Shown piece by piece: positions 1 through 7,749 of a stretch of 64,000 bases of DNA. Every line of letters begins with the position of its first letter. Positions within the stretch are counted from its first letter, which is position 1. A model generated the notes under the pieces. It worked only from the letters and a program-made list of their open reading frames with translations, did no database searches and was not told the origin of the DNA. The translations under genes were made by a program, and so were the position numbers. The DNA comes from JAUIAI01 sp041396585 (lineage in GTDB: Bacteria > Pseudomonadota > Gammaproteobacteria > Burkholderiales > Burkholderiaceae_E), in assembly GCA_041396585.1 (NCBI GenBank), contig JAWKYG010000002.1, forward strand, positions 248,001 to 312,000, written 5' to 3'.

Positions 1-1612
1 CCTGGTCCATGGCCGTGCGGTAGCACTCGGGATTCTCGTCGCGCGGGGCGATCGGAATCGCCTTGGCCAGCTTGAACAGCGCGCCGAGCACCGGCTGCGC
101 GAAGATGCGATGATCCATCAGGAAGCGTACCGGACGCGGGCTCGCCGCCATCAGCAGGATCGCATCGACGAACGAGACATGATTGGCGATCAACAATGCC
201 GGCCCGCTGGCGGGGATGCGCCCGGCGCCGCTGATCCGACAGCGGTAGATCATGCTGGCCGCCACCCAGCAGATGAAGCGCAGCAGGTACTCGGGCACCA
301 GGGTGAAGATGACCAGCGCGACCACCGCGTTCAGAAGGCCGGCCACGAGGAACAACTCGGGCACGCTCAGCCCGGCCGAGAGCAGCATGCCGGCGCCCAG
401 CGAACTGAGCACCATCAGCGCCGCATTGAGGATGTTGTTGGCGGCGATGATGCGCGCGCGGTGGGTCGGCTGCGAGCGGGTCTGGATCAGCGCATACATC
501 GGCACGCTGTACAGGCCGGTGAAGAACGACAGCAGGATCAGATCGGCCATCACACGCCAGTGGGCGGCGTGGCTGATGAATTCGCCGATCGACAGTGACC
601 CGGCGGCCATGTCGGTGGCGCGCGTGCCCAGCCAGAGATCGACCGCGAATACCGTCATACCGATAGCGCCCAGGGGCACCAGACCGATCTCCACCTGCCG
701 CCTGGACAGGGTTTCGCAGGCCAGCGAGCCGGCGCCGATGCCAACGGAGAACAGCACCAGCAGCAGTGAGGCCACCTGCTCGTTTCCGCCCAGCACCTCA
801 CGGGCGAACACCGGGAACTGGGCGAGGAAGATCGCGCCGAAGCACCACATCCAGGAGATGCCGAGCAGGGAACGGAACACGGTCTTGTCGGCGTGCGCCA
901 GGCGCAGATTGCGCCAGGTCTCGCTCAGCGGATTCGGATTGATGCGCAGATCGGCAGCCAGTGACGGCGATTCGGGCACGCGCGCCGCGGTGATACGGCC
1001 CAGGACCGCCAGTGCCAGACAGCCAAGCGCCACCCAGAGCGGGCCGAGTTCGGGGATCGCGATCAGCAGGCCACCGGCGACATTGCCGAGCAGGATGGCG
1101 ACGAAGGTGCCCATTTCCACCATGCCGTTACCGCCAGTGATCTCATGCTCATCGAGATGCTGGGGCAGGTAGGCGTACTTGAGCGGCCCGAACACCGCCG
1201 ACTGCGCACCCATCAGAAAGATGCAGCCGAGTAGCAGCGGGATCTGGGCGAAAACCAGGCCGATCGCGGCCAGCGCCATGATCAGAATCTCGCTGGTCTT
1301 CAACGCACGGATCAGCCGGGCCTTGTCGAATTTGTCCGCCAGCTGGCCGCTGGTGGCCGACAGCAGCATGAAGGGCGCGATGAATAACGCACCGATGACC
1401 AGGCCGGCCTTTGCCGGCGGCAACCATGCGAGCTGCAGCTGATAGGTGACCATCACGGTCAGCGCGAACTTGAACAGGTTGTCATTGGCGGCACCAAGGA
1501 ACTGGGTCCAGAAAAACGGCGCGAAGCGGCGTTGGCGCAGCAGCGCGAACTGGCCGGTTTCGGGCCGCTCGAGGGGGGCGTCTGCGTGGCATTGGCGTGA
1601 GTTGGGCATCAT
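1..1612 (-). CDS. MFS transporter-PlsC acyltransferase fusion (LplT/Aas-like), C-terminus outside window
   Basis: Inner-membrane protein predicted to flip lysophospholipids or related lipids and re-acylate them. Visible: 537 residues open to the left edge. Residues about 20-420 form an MFS-type multi-helix region beginning PFFWTQFLGAANDNLFKF, typical of LplT-like carriers. It is followed from about residue 455 by a PlsC/LPLAT domain with the catalytic HxxxxD motif (NHVSFVD, about residue 479) and a downstream FLMDHRIF stretch. Family knowledge: such fusions usually continue into an AMP-binding acyl-ACP synthetase domain (Aas), which would lie beyond the edge. Start taken as the first of two adjacent ATGs (1612, 1609); no clear ribosome-binding site. 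A 72-bp octamer repeat lies 15 bases upstream. Domain assignment is secure; substrate is inferred. Confidence 0.85.
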   Translation of the reverse strand, partial: MMPNSRQCHADAPLERPETGQFALLRQRRFAPFFWTQFLGAANDNLFKFALTVMVTYQLQLAWLPPAKAGLVIGALFIAPFMLLSATSGQLADKFDKARLIRALKTSEILIMALAAIGLVFAQIPLLLGCIFLMGAQSAVFGPLKYAYLPQHLDEHEITGGNGMVEMGTFVAILLGNVAGGLLIAIPELGPLWVALGCLALAVLGRITAARVPESPSLAADLRINPNPLSETWRNLRLAHADKTVFRSLLGISWMWCFGAIFLAQFPVFAREVLGGNEQVASLLLVLFSVGIGAGSLACETLSRRQVEIGLVPLGAIGMTVFAVDLWLGTRATDMAAGSLSIGEFISHAAHWRVMADLILLSFFTGLYSVPMYALIQTRSQPTHRARIIAANNILNAALMVLSSLGAGMLLSAGLSVPELFLVAGLLNAVVALVIFTLVPEYLLRFICWVAASMIYRCRISGAGRIPASGPALLIANHVSFVDAILLMAASPRPVRFLMDHRIFAQPVLGALFKLAKAIPIAPRDENPECYRTAMDQ

Positions 1613-1627
1613 GGTCTCGGAAAGGTC

Positions 1628-1699
1628 GAGAGGGCGAGAGGGCGAGAGGGCGAGAGGGCGAGAGGGCGGGAGGGCGGGAGGGCGGGAGGGCGGGAGGGC
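1628..1699. repeat. Octanucleotide tandem repeat, 9 copies
   Basis: Nine uninterrupted 8-bp units on the plus strand: five GAGAGGGC (1628-1667) followed by four GGGAGGGC (1668-1699). The tract sits in the 5' leader or promoter of the minus-strand MFS-PlsC gene, ending 15 bases before its ATG, and downstream of the DUF2145 stop. Copy-number change would alter promoter or leader spacing. The unit is not a multiple of three, but the tract is outside the coding frame as called. Confidence 0.95.
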
Positions 1700-1753
1700 G
1701 ATTCGGATCGCGGCGGCAGGCCACCCGCCCGTTCGCGGGCGGGGGCTCCGATC

Positions 1754-2635
1754 TCACTCGATCAGCACGGCAGGGGCGCCGAAGCCGCCGGCATGGAGCC
1801 AGCCAAGCAGCGAGTCGGCGGTGACGGTTTCGACCCGGTTGCGCTGCAGTTCCCGGCTCGGATGGTCATCGAAGCTGACGTTCGCGCGGCTCAGCGCGGC
1901 GCCGAAGCGCTTGGCGGCGCCGATGCGCAGGGTGCCCGGCCGGTAGTCGTGCATCAACAGCCAGGCCTGCGCGATGCGTCGATCGTGCACGCCCGGCTCC
2001 ATGGCCATCGCGAAGGTCTCGAGCACCCAGGCGTTGGACTGCTGGTAGGTCTGGGCCCAGGGGTAGGCGACCATGCTGTAGTCCGGATCGTGCAGGGCGG
2101 GCAGGCGATGCTCGTTGCTCATCAACGGCAGAAGCCGGGCCTGGACCTCGGGCCTGGGAACCACGATCGCCGCCTGCCAGCGAAACGGCTGGTCATTGAA
2201 GAACTCGGCCAGTCCCTGGCGATAGAGATCGCTGTGCGCGCTGCCGCAGCGGTTCAGCATGTGCACGACGCGCCAGACCCCGGCTTCGGTGTGATCCGCG
2301 TTCAGCCGGTACACGTAGGCGACATGGGAAAAGTTCAGGCCATAGGCGCGCAGATCCTGGCCGGCCCGGGCGATGATCGCGACGTCGGCGCCGCTCTGGT
2401 CGAGCCATCGTGCGGTGCGTTCCGCCAGGTTGAAGGTCTTGCGCAATTCATGCAGACCGGGCCGGTAGGGCTCGCAGCTCTGGCCTGCCTGCACCGGCGC
2501 CGCGGCCATGGCGACACAGGCCATCAGCGACGCGGCGATGCCCCGCAGCCATCGGGTGACCGTGGGGCGGGGGCCGGCCGGGCGGTCCGGGAGGCATGCC
2601 CATGCGGTGCGCTTCATGTTCGATTCGGCGTTCAT
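1754..2635 (-). CDS. DUF2145 family secreted protein
   Basis: Protein of 293 residues of the DUF2145 family; biochemical role unknown. A long N-terminal extension (start options 2635 or the ATG at 2617) leads to a signal-peptide-like helix ending AAAPVQA, so export to the periplasm is likely. The mature part opens CEPYRPGLHELRKTF and contains conserved HxAYVYR and HMLNRCG motifs typical of the family. It lies 13 bases downstream of a small exported protein gene on the same strand, so the two are probably one transcript. The pair diverges from an XRE regulator. Family recognition is from overall motif pattern, not from a search. Confidence 0.75.
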   Translation of the reverse strand: MNAESNMKRTAWACLPDRPAGPRPTVTRWLRGIAASLMACVAMAAAPVQAGQSCEPYRPGLHELRKTFNLAERTARWLDQSGADVAIIARAGQDLRAYGLNFSHVAYVYRLNADHTEAGVWRVVHMLNRCGSAHSDLYRQGLAEFFNDQPFRWQAAIVVPRPEVQARLLPLMSNEHRLPALHDPDYSMVAYPWAQTYQQSNAWVLETFAMAMEPGVHDRRIAQAWLLMHDYRPGTLRIGAAKRFGAALSRANVSFDDHPSRELQRNRVETVTADSLLGWLHAGGFGAPAVLIE

Positions 2636-2648
2636 CGTGTGTCGTCCT

Positions 2649-3101
2649 TCAGTACGTGATGCGTTCGTGATGCATCAGTCGTCGACCGACCTGATTGGGA
2701 ATGAACGCGATGACCTCACCCGACGCAATCAGCAGCGTACCGGCGCTCATCGTGACCGCCTGGGCGGTGGTGCCAACGGCCACCATGCTCGCGCCCACGG
2801 CACTGCCGGCCAGATGAATGACGGCGCGGGCGCCGCTGGAGGCCTGCTCGACGATCCAGACCGCGCCATCGGCGCTGGCCTGCACCGCGACCACGGTCAG
2901 AAGGGACGGGCCGGCGAGGACCAGGGTGGACATGGACGCGCTGACCGCGACGGGCACGACCGCGGACAGCGCGGACAGTTCACTGGCCGTCGACAGTGTC
3001 TCGGACTGCGCCCGCGCGGTCGCAGGCAAGGTGCCAAGGGAGCCGGCGCCAAGCAATGTGCTCAGGGCGAGTGCGGCGACGCGGACTTTCGGGTAAGACA
3101 T
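2649..3101 (-). CDS. Small exported hypothetical protein
   Basis: A 150-residue protein with a cleavable-looking signal peptide (VAALALSTLLGAGSL...ATARAQ) and a low-complexity Ala/Ser/Val-rich body with two hydrophobic stretches (about 55-75 and 95-125). No family recognised. The start is well supported: AGGAGG lies 6 bases before the ATG at 3101. It heads a probable two-gene unit with the DUF2145 gene, so it may be a partner in the same envelope function. Confidence 0.65.
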   Translation of the reverse strand: MSYPKVRVAALALSTLLGAGSLGTLPATARAQSETLSTASELSALSAVVPVAVSASMSTLVLAGPSLLTVVAVQASADGAVWIVEQASSGARAVIHLAGSAVGASMVAVGTTAQAVTMSAGTLLIASGEVIAFIPNQVGRRLMHHERITY

Positions 3102-3144
3102 GATCGACCTCCTGGGGTCTGTTGAAAACGGGGCCGATCATCGA

Positions 3145-3220
3145 TTGGACTGGGGAATAGAGCAATATTTAGATACGAAGTGGTATTCTGGTGCCTTTGG
3201 GGTATCAAAATACGATACCC
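3145..3220. promoter_or_regulatory. Divergent intergenic region with paired palindromes (candidate XRE operators)
   Basis: Between the divergent exported-protein and XRE genes lies a 7-bp-arm inverted repeat GGGTATC(3200-3206)-N7-GATACCC(3214-3220). About 30 bp upstream, near three helical turns, is a shorter related palindrome, ATAC(3173-3176)-N6-GTAT(3183-3186). A weak promoter-like TTGGAC occurs at 3145. Both palindromes share the GTATC half-site, as expected for a dimeric HTH repressor controlling itself and the DUF2145 operon. Regulator identity is inferred from position. Confidence 0.5.
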
Positions 3221-3235
3221 TCTGCGGAACCATCC

Positions 3236-3982
3236 ATGGCGAGCACCAAAGAACTGATCAGTGCGCTCAAGCGCGAACTGCGCGCCGCGGGGATTACCTA
3301 CCGTGATCTGGCGGCGCGCCTGCAGCTCAGCGAGTCGTCGGTCAAGCGGATGTTCTCGCGCGGCGAGATCACGCTGGCACGGATCGATCAGATCCTGGCG
3401 CTGCTGGCGATCGATTTCGCGGATCTGGCCAGAGGCATTGCCGATGCCCAACCGCTGCCGAACCAGCTGACCGAGGAGCAGGAGCGGGCGGTGGTCGCGG
3501 AGCGCGAGTTGTTGCTGGTGGCAATCTGCTGTCAAAGCGAATGGAGCTTCGAGCAGATCCTCGAGTTCTACCGGCTGACACCGGCGGCGGTGGTGGAGCG
3601 CATGGCACGCCTGGATCGGATCGGCGTGATTCAGTTAAGGCCGGGCAATCGCTACAGCCTGCGGCTGTCCAAGGGCTTTCGCTGGCGCGCCCACGGCCCC
3701 GTGATGAGCTACTTTCGCGCCCATGCGATGGAGGATTTCTTCGCCAGTGGTTTCGCCGGCGAGGCCGAGTTCCTGGCACTCACGCACGGCACGATCTCAG
3801 TGCCGGCGTCGGTGGCATTCGTGGAGCGGCTGCAACGCCTGGCCGAGGATTTCGCACGCCAGCATCGTTCGGATCAACGACTCGATCTCAGCCACCGTCG
3901 CTCGCGCACGCTGCTGGTGGCGATGCGCGACTGGGAGTTCTCCGCGTTTCGGGATCTGGTGCGCGATCGCCCGCGCGTCTGA
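3236..3982 (+). CDS. XRE-family HTH transcriptional regulator
   Basis: A 248-residue protein. Residues about 5-60 form a Cro/C1-type HTH (TYRDLAARLQLSESSVKRMFSRGE). The rest is a long alpha-helical effector region with no family I can name. An upstream in-frame codon exists at 3191, but the ATG at 3236 is preferred because the operator palindrome (3200-3220) would otherwise lie inside the gene. It is transcribed away from the DUF2145 operon and probably regulates it. It converges with glnS only 9 bases downstream. Confidence 0.75.
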   Translation: MASTKELISALKRELRAAGITYRDLAARLQLSESSVKRMFSRGEITLARIDQILALLAIDFADLARGIADAQPLPNQLTEEQERAVVAERELLLVAICCQSEWSFEQILEFYRLTPAAVVERMARLDRIGVIQLRPGNRYSLRLSKGFRWRAHGPVMSYFRAHAMEDFFASGFAGEAEFLALTHGTISVPASVAFVERLQRLAEDFARQHRSDQRLDLSHRRSRTLLVAMRDWEFSAFRDLVRDRPRV

Positions 3983-3991
3983 GTGGCGCGC

Positions 3992-5770
3992 TCAACGCTT
4001 GAACGAATCCTTGAGCGTGACTGCCCGGTTGAAGACCAGTTGCTCAGCGGTGCTGCCAGGGTCGAGCACGAAGTAGCCGTGGCGCTCGAATTGCAGCGGC
4101 TGGCCCGCCCGGGCGGCGATCGAGGGCTCGACGAAGGCTTGCTGCATCCGGCATGAATCCGGATTCAACTCATCGAGCCAGTCGCGCTCACCGGCGCCCG
4201 GATGCGCGGCCACGAACAATGGTTCGTACAAGCGCACCTGAGCCGGACGCGCTTCGTCGGCCGACACCCAATGGATATTGCCCTTGACCTTGTAGTTGTC
4301 GGCGCCCGGCGTGCCCGATTTGGAATCGGGCAGGACCTCGGCGAGCACCTTGGTGATTCTGCCTTGGGTATCCTTCTCGCAGCCCGTGCATTCGATCACG
4401 ACGCCATAGCGCAGTCGCACCCGGTTACCCGGAAAAAGCCGGAAATAGCCCTTGGGCGGAGTCTCGGTGAAGTCGTCGGCCTCGATCCAGAGCGTGCGTG
4501 TCAGATTGAACTGTCGCTTGCCGAGTTCCGGATGGCGCGGATGGACCGGCGCCTCGCAGCTTTCGCGGACATCGGCCGGCCAGTTGGTGAGTTCGAGCGT
4601 CAGCGGATCGAGCACCGCCACCGCGCGTGCGGCGCTGGCATCGAGATCGTCACGCAGCGCTTGTTCGAGCGCCGAGTGTTCGATCCAGGTGTCGGCCTTG
4701 GTCACGCCGATGCGATCGCAGAACAGACGGATCGCGCTCGGCGTGTAACCGCGACGACGCAGGCCGGCGATCGTTGGCAGGCGCGGGTCGTCCCAGCCAT
4801 CGACATGACCATCGGCCACCAGCGCGGCCAGACGGCGCTTGCTCATCACCGTGTACTCGAGGTTCAGCCGGGCGAATTCGATCTGGCGCGGCAACGGCCG
4901 CATCAGCAGACCGAGCTCGGCGAGGCGCTCGAGCAGCCAGTCATAGAGTGGGCGATGATCCTGGAATTCGAGCGTGCACAGCGAATGGGTGATGTTCTCG
5001 AGCGCATCCTCGATCGGGTGCGCATAGTCGTACATCGGATAGACGCACCAGCGATCGCCGGTGCGATGATGGCTGGCGCGCCGGATCCGGTACAGGACCG
5101 GATCGCGCATGTTCATGTTCGGCGAGGCCATGTCGATGCGCGCGCGCAGCACATGGCTGCCCTCGGCATGCACACCGTCGCGCATCTCACGCAGCAGGCC
5201 AAGGCTCTCGGCGGCCGAGCGGTCCCGAAACGGCGAGTTCGTCCCAGGCTCGGTCAGCGTACCCCGCAGGGCGCGCATGTCCTCGGCGGGTTGCGAATCG
5301 ACGTATGCATGTCCGGCTTGCACCAATGCCTCGGCAAAGGCGAACAAGGTCTCGAAGTAATCGCTGGCGAAATAGCCGTTGTCCTCGCCGTCGGCATCCC
5401 ACTGGAAACCGAGCCAGCGGACCGCGTCATAGATGGCATCGACGAAGGCCTGGTCTTCCTTCTCGGGATTGGTGTCATCAAAGCGCAGATGGCAGCGCCC
5501 GCCGTAGTCCTGGGCGAGCCCGAAGTTCAGGCAGATCGACTTGGCATGGCCGATGTGCAGGAATCCGTTCGGCTCTGGCGGGAAGCGGGTACGAATCGGC
5601 GCCGGATCGATCGGGGCGCTGCGCTTGCCGGCCGCGGCACTCGGCCGCCCGCCCCAGCGCCGGGCACCGAAGCGGTCGTTCTCGAGATCCTGATCGATCT
5701 GCGCCCGGATGAAATGGCCCGCCGACTCGACCGCTTCGGCCGGCGCGGGCGTGTTTGCTCGCTTGCTCAC
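3992..5770 (-). CDS. glnS: Glutaminyl-tRNA synthetase
   Basis: A 592-residue class I aminoacyl-tRNA synthetase that charges tRNA-Gln. The HIGH region is PEPNGFLHIGHAKSICLNF (residues about 67-85) and the KMSKS counterpart is VMSKRRLAAL (about residue 308). The C-terminal anticodon-binding barrels end FNRAVTLKDSF. Residues 1-60 are a short extension rich in Ala and Arg. Length agrees with bacterial GlnS plus that extension. The start ATG overlaps the stop of the upstream FKBP gene by 4 bases, indicating translational coupling. Direct Gln-tRNA charging fits beta/gammaproteobacteria. Confidence 0.97.
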   Translation of the reverse strand: MSKRANTPAPAEAVESAGHFIRAQIDQDLENDRFGARRWGGRPSAAAGKRSAPIDPAPIRTRFPPEPNGFLHIGHAKSICLNFGLAQDYGGRCHLRFDDTNPEKEDQAFVDAIYDAVRWLGFQWDADGEDNGYFASDYFETLFAFAEALVQAGHAYVDSQPAEDMRALRGTLTEPGTNSPFRDRSAAESLGLLREMRDGVHAEGSHVLRARIDMASPNMNMRDPVLYRIRRASHHRTGDRWCVYPMYDYAHPIEDALENITHSLCTLEFQDHRPLYDWLLERLAELGLLMRPLPRQIEFARLNLEYTVMSKRRLAALVADGHVDGWDDPRLPTIAGLRRRGYTPSAIRLFCDRIGVTKADTWIEHSALEQALRDDLDASAARAVAVLDPLTLELTNWPADVRESCEAPVHPRHPELGKRQFNLTRTLWIEADDFTETPPKGYFRLFPGNRVRLRYGVVIECTGCEKDTQGRITKVLAEVLPDSKSGTPGADNYKVKGNIHWVSADEARPAQVRLYEPLFVAAHPGAGERDWLDELNPDSCRMQQAFVEPSIAARAGQPLQFERHGYFVLDPGSTAEQLVFNRAVTLKDSFKR

Positions 5771-6651
5771 CGCACATCCATCAGTTCGACTTCGAACAAC
5801 AGCGTCGCGTTAGGCGGGATCACACCGCCGGCACCGCGCGCGCCATAGCCCAGCTCGGGCGGAATCAGCAGCTGGCGCTTGCCGCCGACCTTCATTCCGG
5901 ACACGCCCTCGTCCCAGCCGGCGATGACATGCCCGGCACCGAGCGGAAACTCGATGGGTTCGCCGCGCCGCCGGCTGGAATCGAACTCGGCACCGGCCTG
6001 ACCATTCTGGTAGAGCCAGCCGGTGTAGTGGACCGCCACGCGCGAGCCGGCCTGTGCCTGCGCGCCTTCACCGGCTTCGAGTTCGGCGATCTGCAGGCCG
6101 CTGGTCTGGGTTTGAAAGTTCATATCGGATGCTCCGCTGGGCGCGCCAGCATGGGGGGCACGCTGGCCCGGGTTGGCGATCGCCGCGGCCAGACGGGCAC
6201 GGAGATCTTCGATGCGTTGGCGATTGACGCCGAAATCCTTGCGGCCGAGTCTCGAGGCCGATCGGACATGGACCACGCCCTCGTCGGCATCGAGCAGGAA
6301 CTCGACATCATCGACGAACTTCAGTAGCCGGGTCTCGAACTCGGCATGCGCATAGCCGGGGCGCCGCGTCACGATCGAGGCACCCGCAGAGGCACTCACC
6401 AGAGCCATCAGGGCCTCGAAGCCTGCGGCCGGATCCGGGCCGGCCGACAGCGGAGCGATGAAGTTCGCCTGGCGATCGGTCTGACTCGAGACGGAGTTCT
6501 GCGGTTTGTTCTCGACACCGCGCAGCCTGCCATTGGTAACGCCGAGATCCGTCGGTCTCTTTCCGGAAAGCAGTCCCATCTGAACTCCCAACAGGATGGT
6601 GATCAGTACAAGCGCGACGACGCCGAGCGTCAGTCGACGTGCCCGTGACAC
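5767..6651 (-). CDS. Membrane-anchored DUF1499-FKBP peptidyl-prolyl isomerase fusion
   Basis: A 294-residue protein. An N-terminal transmembrane anchor (residues 7-28) is followed by a DUF1499 domain (about 32-160), recognised by RPTDLGVTNGRL, NSVSSQ, and VRSASRLGRKDFGVNRQR. The C-terminal FKBP-type PPIase domain (about 180-294) has VAVHYTGWLYQNG, FDSSRRR, and GGVIPPNATLLFEVELM. It is probably a periplasmic or membrane-bound folding factor. It overlaps glnS by 4 bases (ATGA) and lies 18 bases downstream of the dehydrogenase gene. Each domain is common; the fusion is the unusual part. Confidence 0.85.
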   Translation of the reverse strand: MSRARRLTLGVVALVLITILLGVQMGLLSGKRPTDLGVTNGRLRGVENKPQNSVSSQTDRQANFIAPLSAGPDPAAGFEALMALVSASAGASIVTRRPGYAHAEFETRLLKFVDDVEFLLDADEGVVHVRSASRLGRKDFGVNRQRIEDLRARLAAAIANPGQRAPHAGAPSGASDMNFQTQTSGLQIAELEAGEGAQAQAGSRVAVHYTGWLYQNGQAGAEFDSSRRRGEPIEFPLGAGHVIAGWDEGVSGMKVGGKRQLLIPPELGYGARGAGGVIPPNATLLFEVELMDVR

Positions 6652-6669
6652 GACGGTGGCGGCGCCGGT

Positions 6670-7566
6670 TCAGCGGCTCAGCCGACGAATCAGGCTCGAG
6701 GTGTCCCAGCGGGCACCGCCCATCTGATGGATCTCTTTGTAGAACTGCTCGATCAGCGCGGTGGCCGGCAAAGGCGCGCCATTGCGGTTGGCCTCATCCA
6801 GGCACAGGCCGAGATCCTTGCGCATCCACTCGACCGCAAAGCCGAAATCGAACTTGTCATCGACCATCGTCTTGCCGCGATTGTCCATCTGCCAGGACTG
6901 GGCCGCGCCCTTGCCGATGACATCGAGCACCAGCTTCATATCCAGGCCCGCGCAGCGTCCGAAATTGATCGCCTCGGACAAGCCCTGCAACAGGCCGGCA
7001 ATGCAGATCTGATTGACCATCTTCGCCAGCTGGCCGCTGCCGGGTTCGCCGATCAGCGTGAACGCACGGGCAAACGCCAACGCCACGGGTTTGACCCGAT
7101 CGAAGGCCGCGCTCTCGCCGCCACACATCACGGTGAGCACGCCGTTGACCGCACCCGCCTCACCGCCCGAGACCGGGGCGTCGATGAAGGCGATGCCGTG
7201 CTCGCGACCCGTCGCGAACAGCTCGCGCGCGACCTCGGCCGATGCGGTGGTGTGGTCCACGAAGACCGTGCCGCTGCTCATTCCGGCAAAGGCGCCGTCA
7301 TCACCTAGCACCACCGAGCGCAGATCATGGTCATTGCCAACGCAGGCGAACACGATATCGGCGCCCTGGGCCGCCTCGCGCGGCGTGGGCGCTGCCCGCC
7401 CGCCGTGCTTGTCCACCCAGGCCCGGGCCTTGGCGGCGGTACGGTTGTAGACGCAGACTTCGTGGCCGGCCGCCAGCAGATGGCTGGCCATCGGGCCGCC
7501 CATGATGCCAAGGCCGAGGAAGGCCACTTTGTGCGGCGTTACCGGTTCGTAGGTCTTGTTGGTCAT
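6670..7566 (-). CDS. NAD(P)-dependent oxidoreductase, 3-hydroxyisobutyrate dehydrogenase family
   Basis: A 298-residue beta-hydroxyacid dehydrogenase. The Rossmann dinucleotide loop is LGLGIMGGPMA (residues about 16-26), the conserved substrate motif is FIDAPVSGGEAGA (about 126), and the catalytic lysine lies in GQLAKMVNQ (about 178). The family oxidises 3-hydroxyisobutyrate, tartronate semialdehyde or related acids; the exact substrate cannot be read from sequence. It is followed after 18 bases by the FKBP fusion and glnS, so it may head that transcript. A 183-bp gap separates it from the upstream ggt gene. Confidence 0.88.
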   Translation of the reverse strand: MTNKTYEPVTPHKVAFLGLGIMGGPMASHLLAAGHEVCVYNRTAAKARAWVDKHGGRAAPTPREAAQGADIVFACVGNDHDLRSVVLGDDGAFAGMSSGTVFVDHTTASAEVARELFATGREHGIAFIDAPVSGGEAGAVNGVLTVMCGGESAAFDRVKPVALAFARAFTLIGEPGSGQLAKMVNQICIAGLLQGLSEAINFGRCAGLDMKLVLDVIGKGAAQSWQMDNRGKTMVDDKFDFGFAVEWMRKDLGLCLDEANRNGAPLPATALIEQFYKEIHQMGGARWDTSSLIRRLSR

Positions 7567-7749
7567 CGTTTCCTGCCGTTTGTTCGATCAGCGGCGAGTG
7601 TGCTCACTGCGCCTGGAAAGAGAAATGCGGGTTGGAATGGCGTCGGAGCCCGCAGAGGCTGCGCCCGACATTGTGCAACAGGCCGCAGCACGCGCGAATC
7701 GCAACCTCGCGCGGCGGATGGATGACGCCCCCCGGGCGCATGGTGGCGC

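Noticed and set aside
4202..5848. Long plus-strand open frame (548 codons) across glnS
   Set aside because: It is antisense to the clear glnS gene, has no recognisable domain, and such frames arise from GC-rich codon usage.
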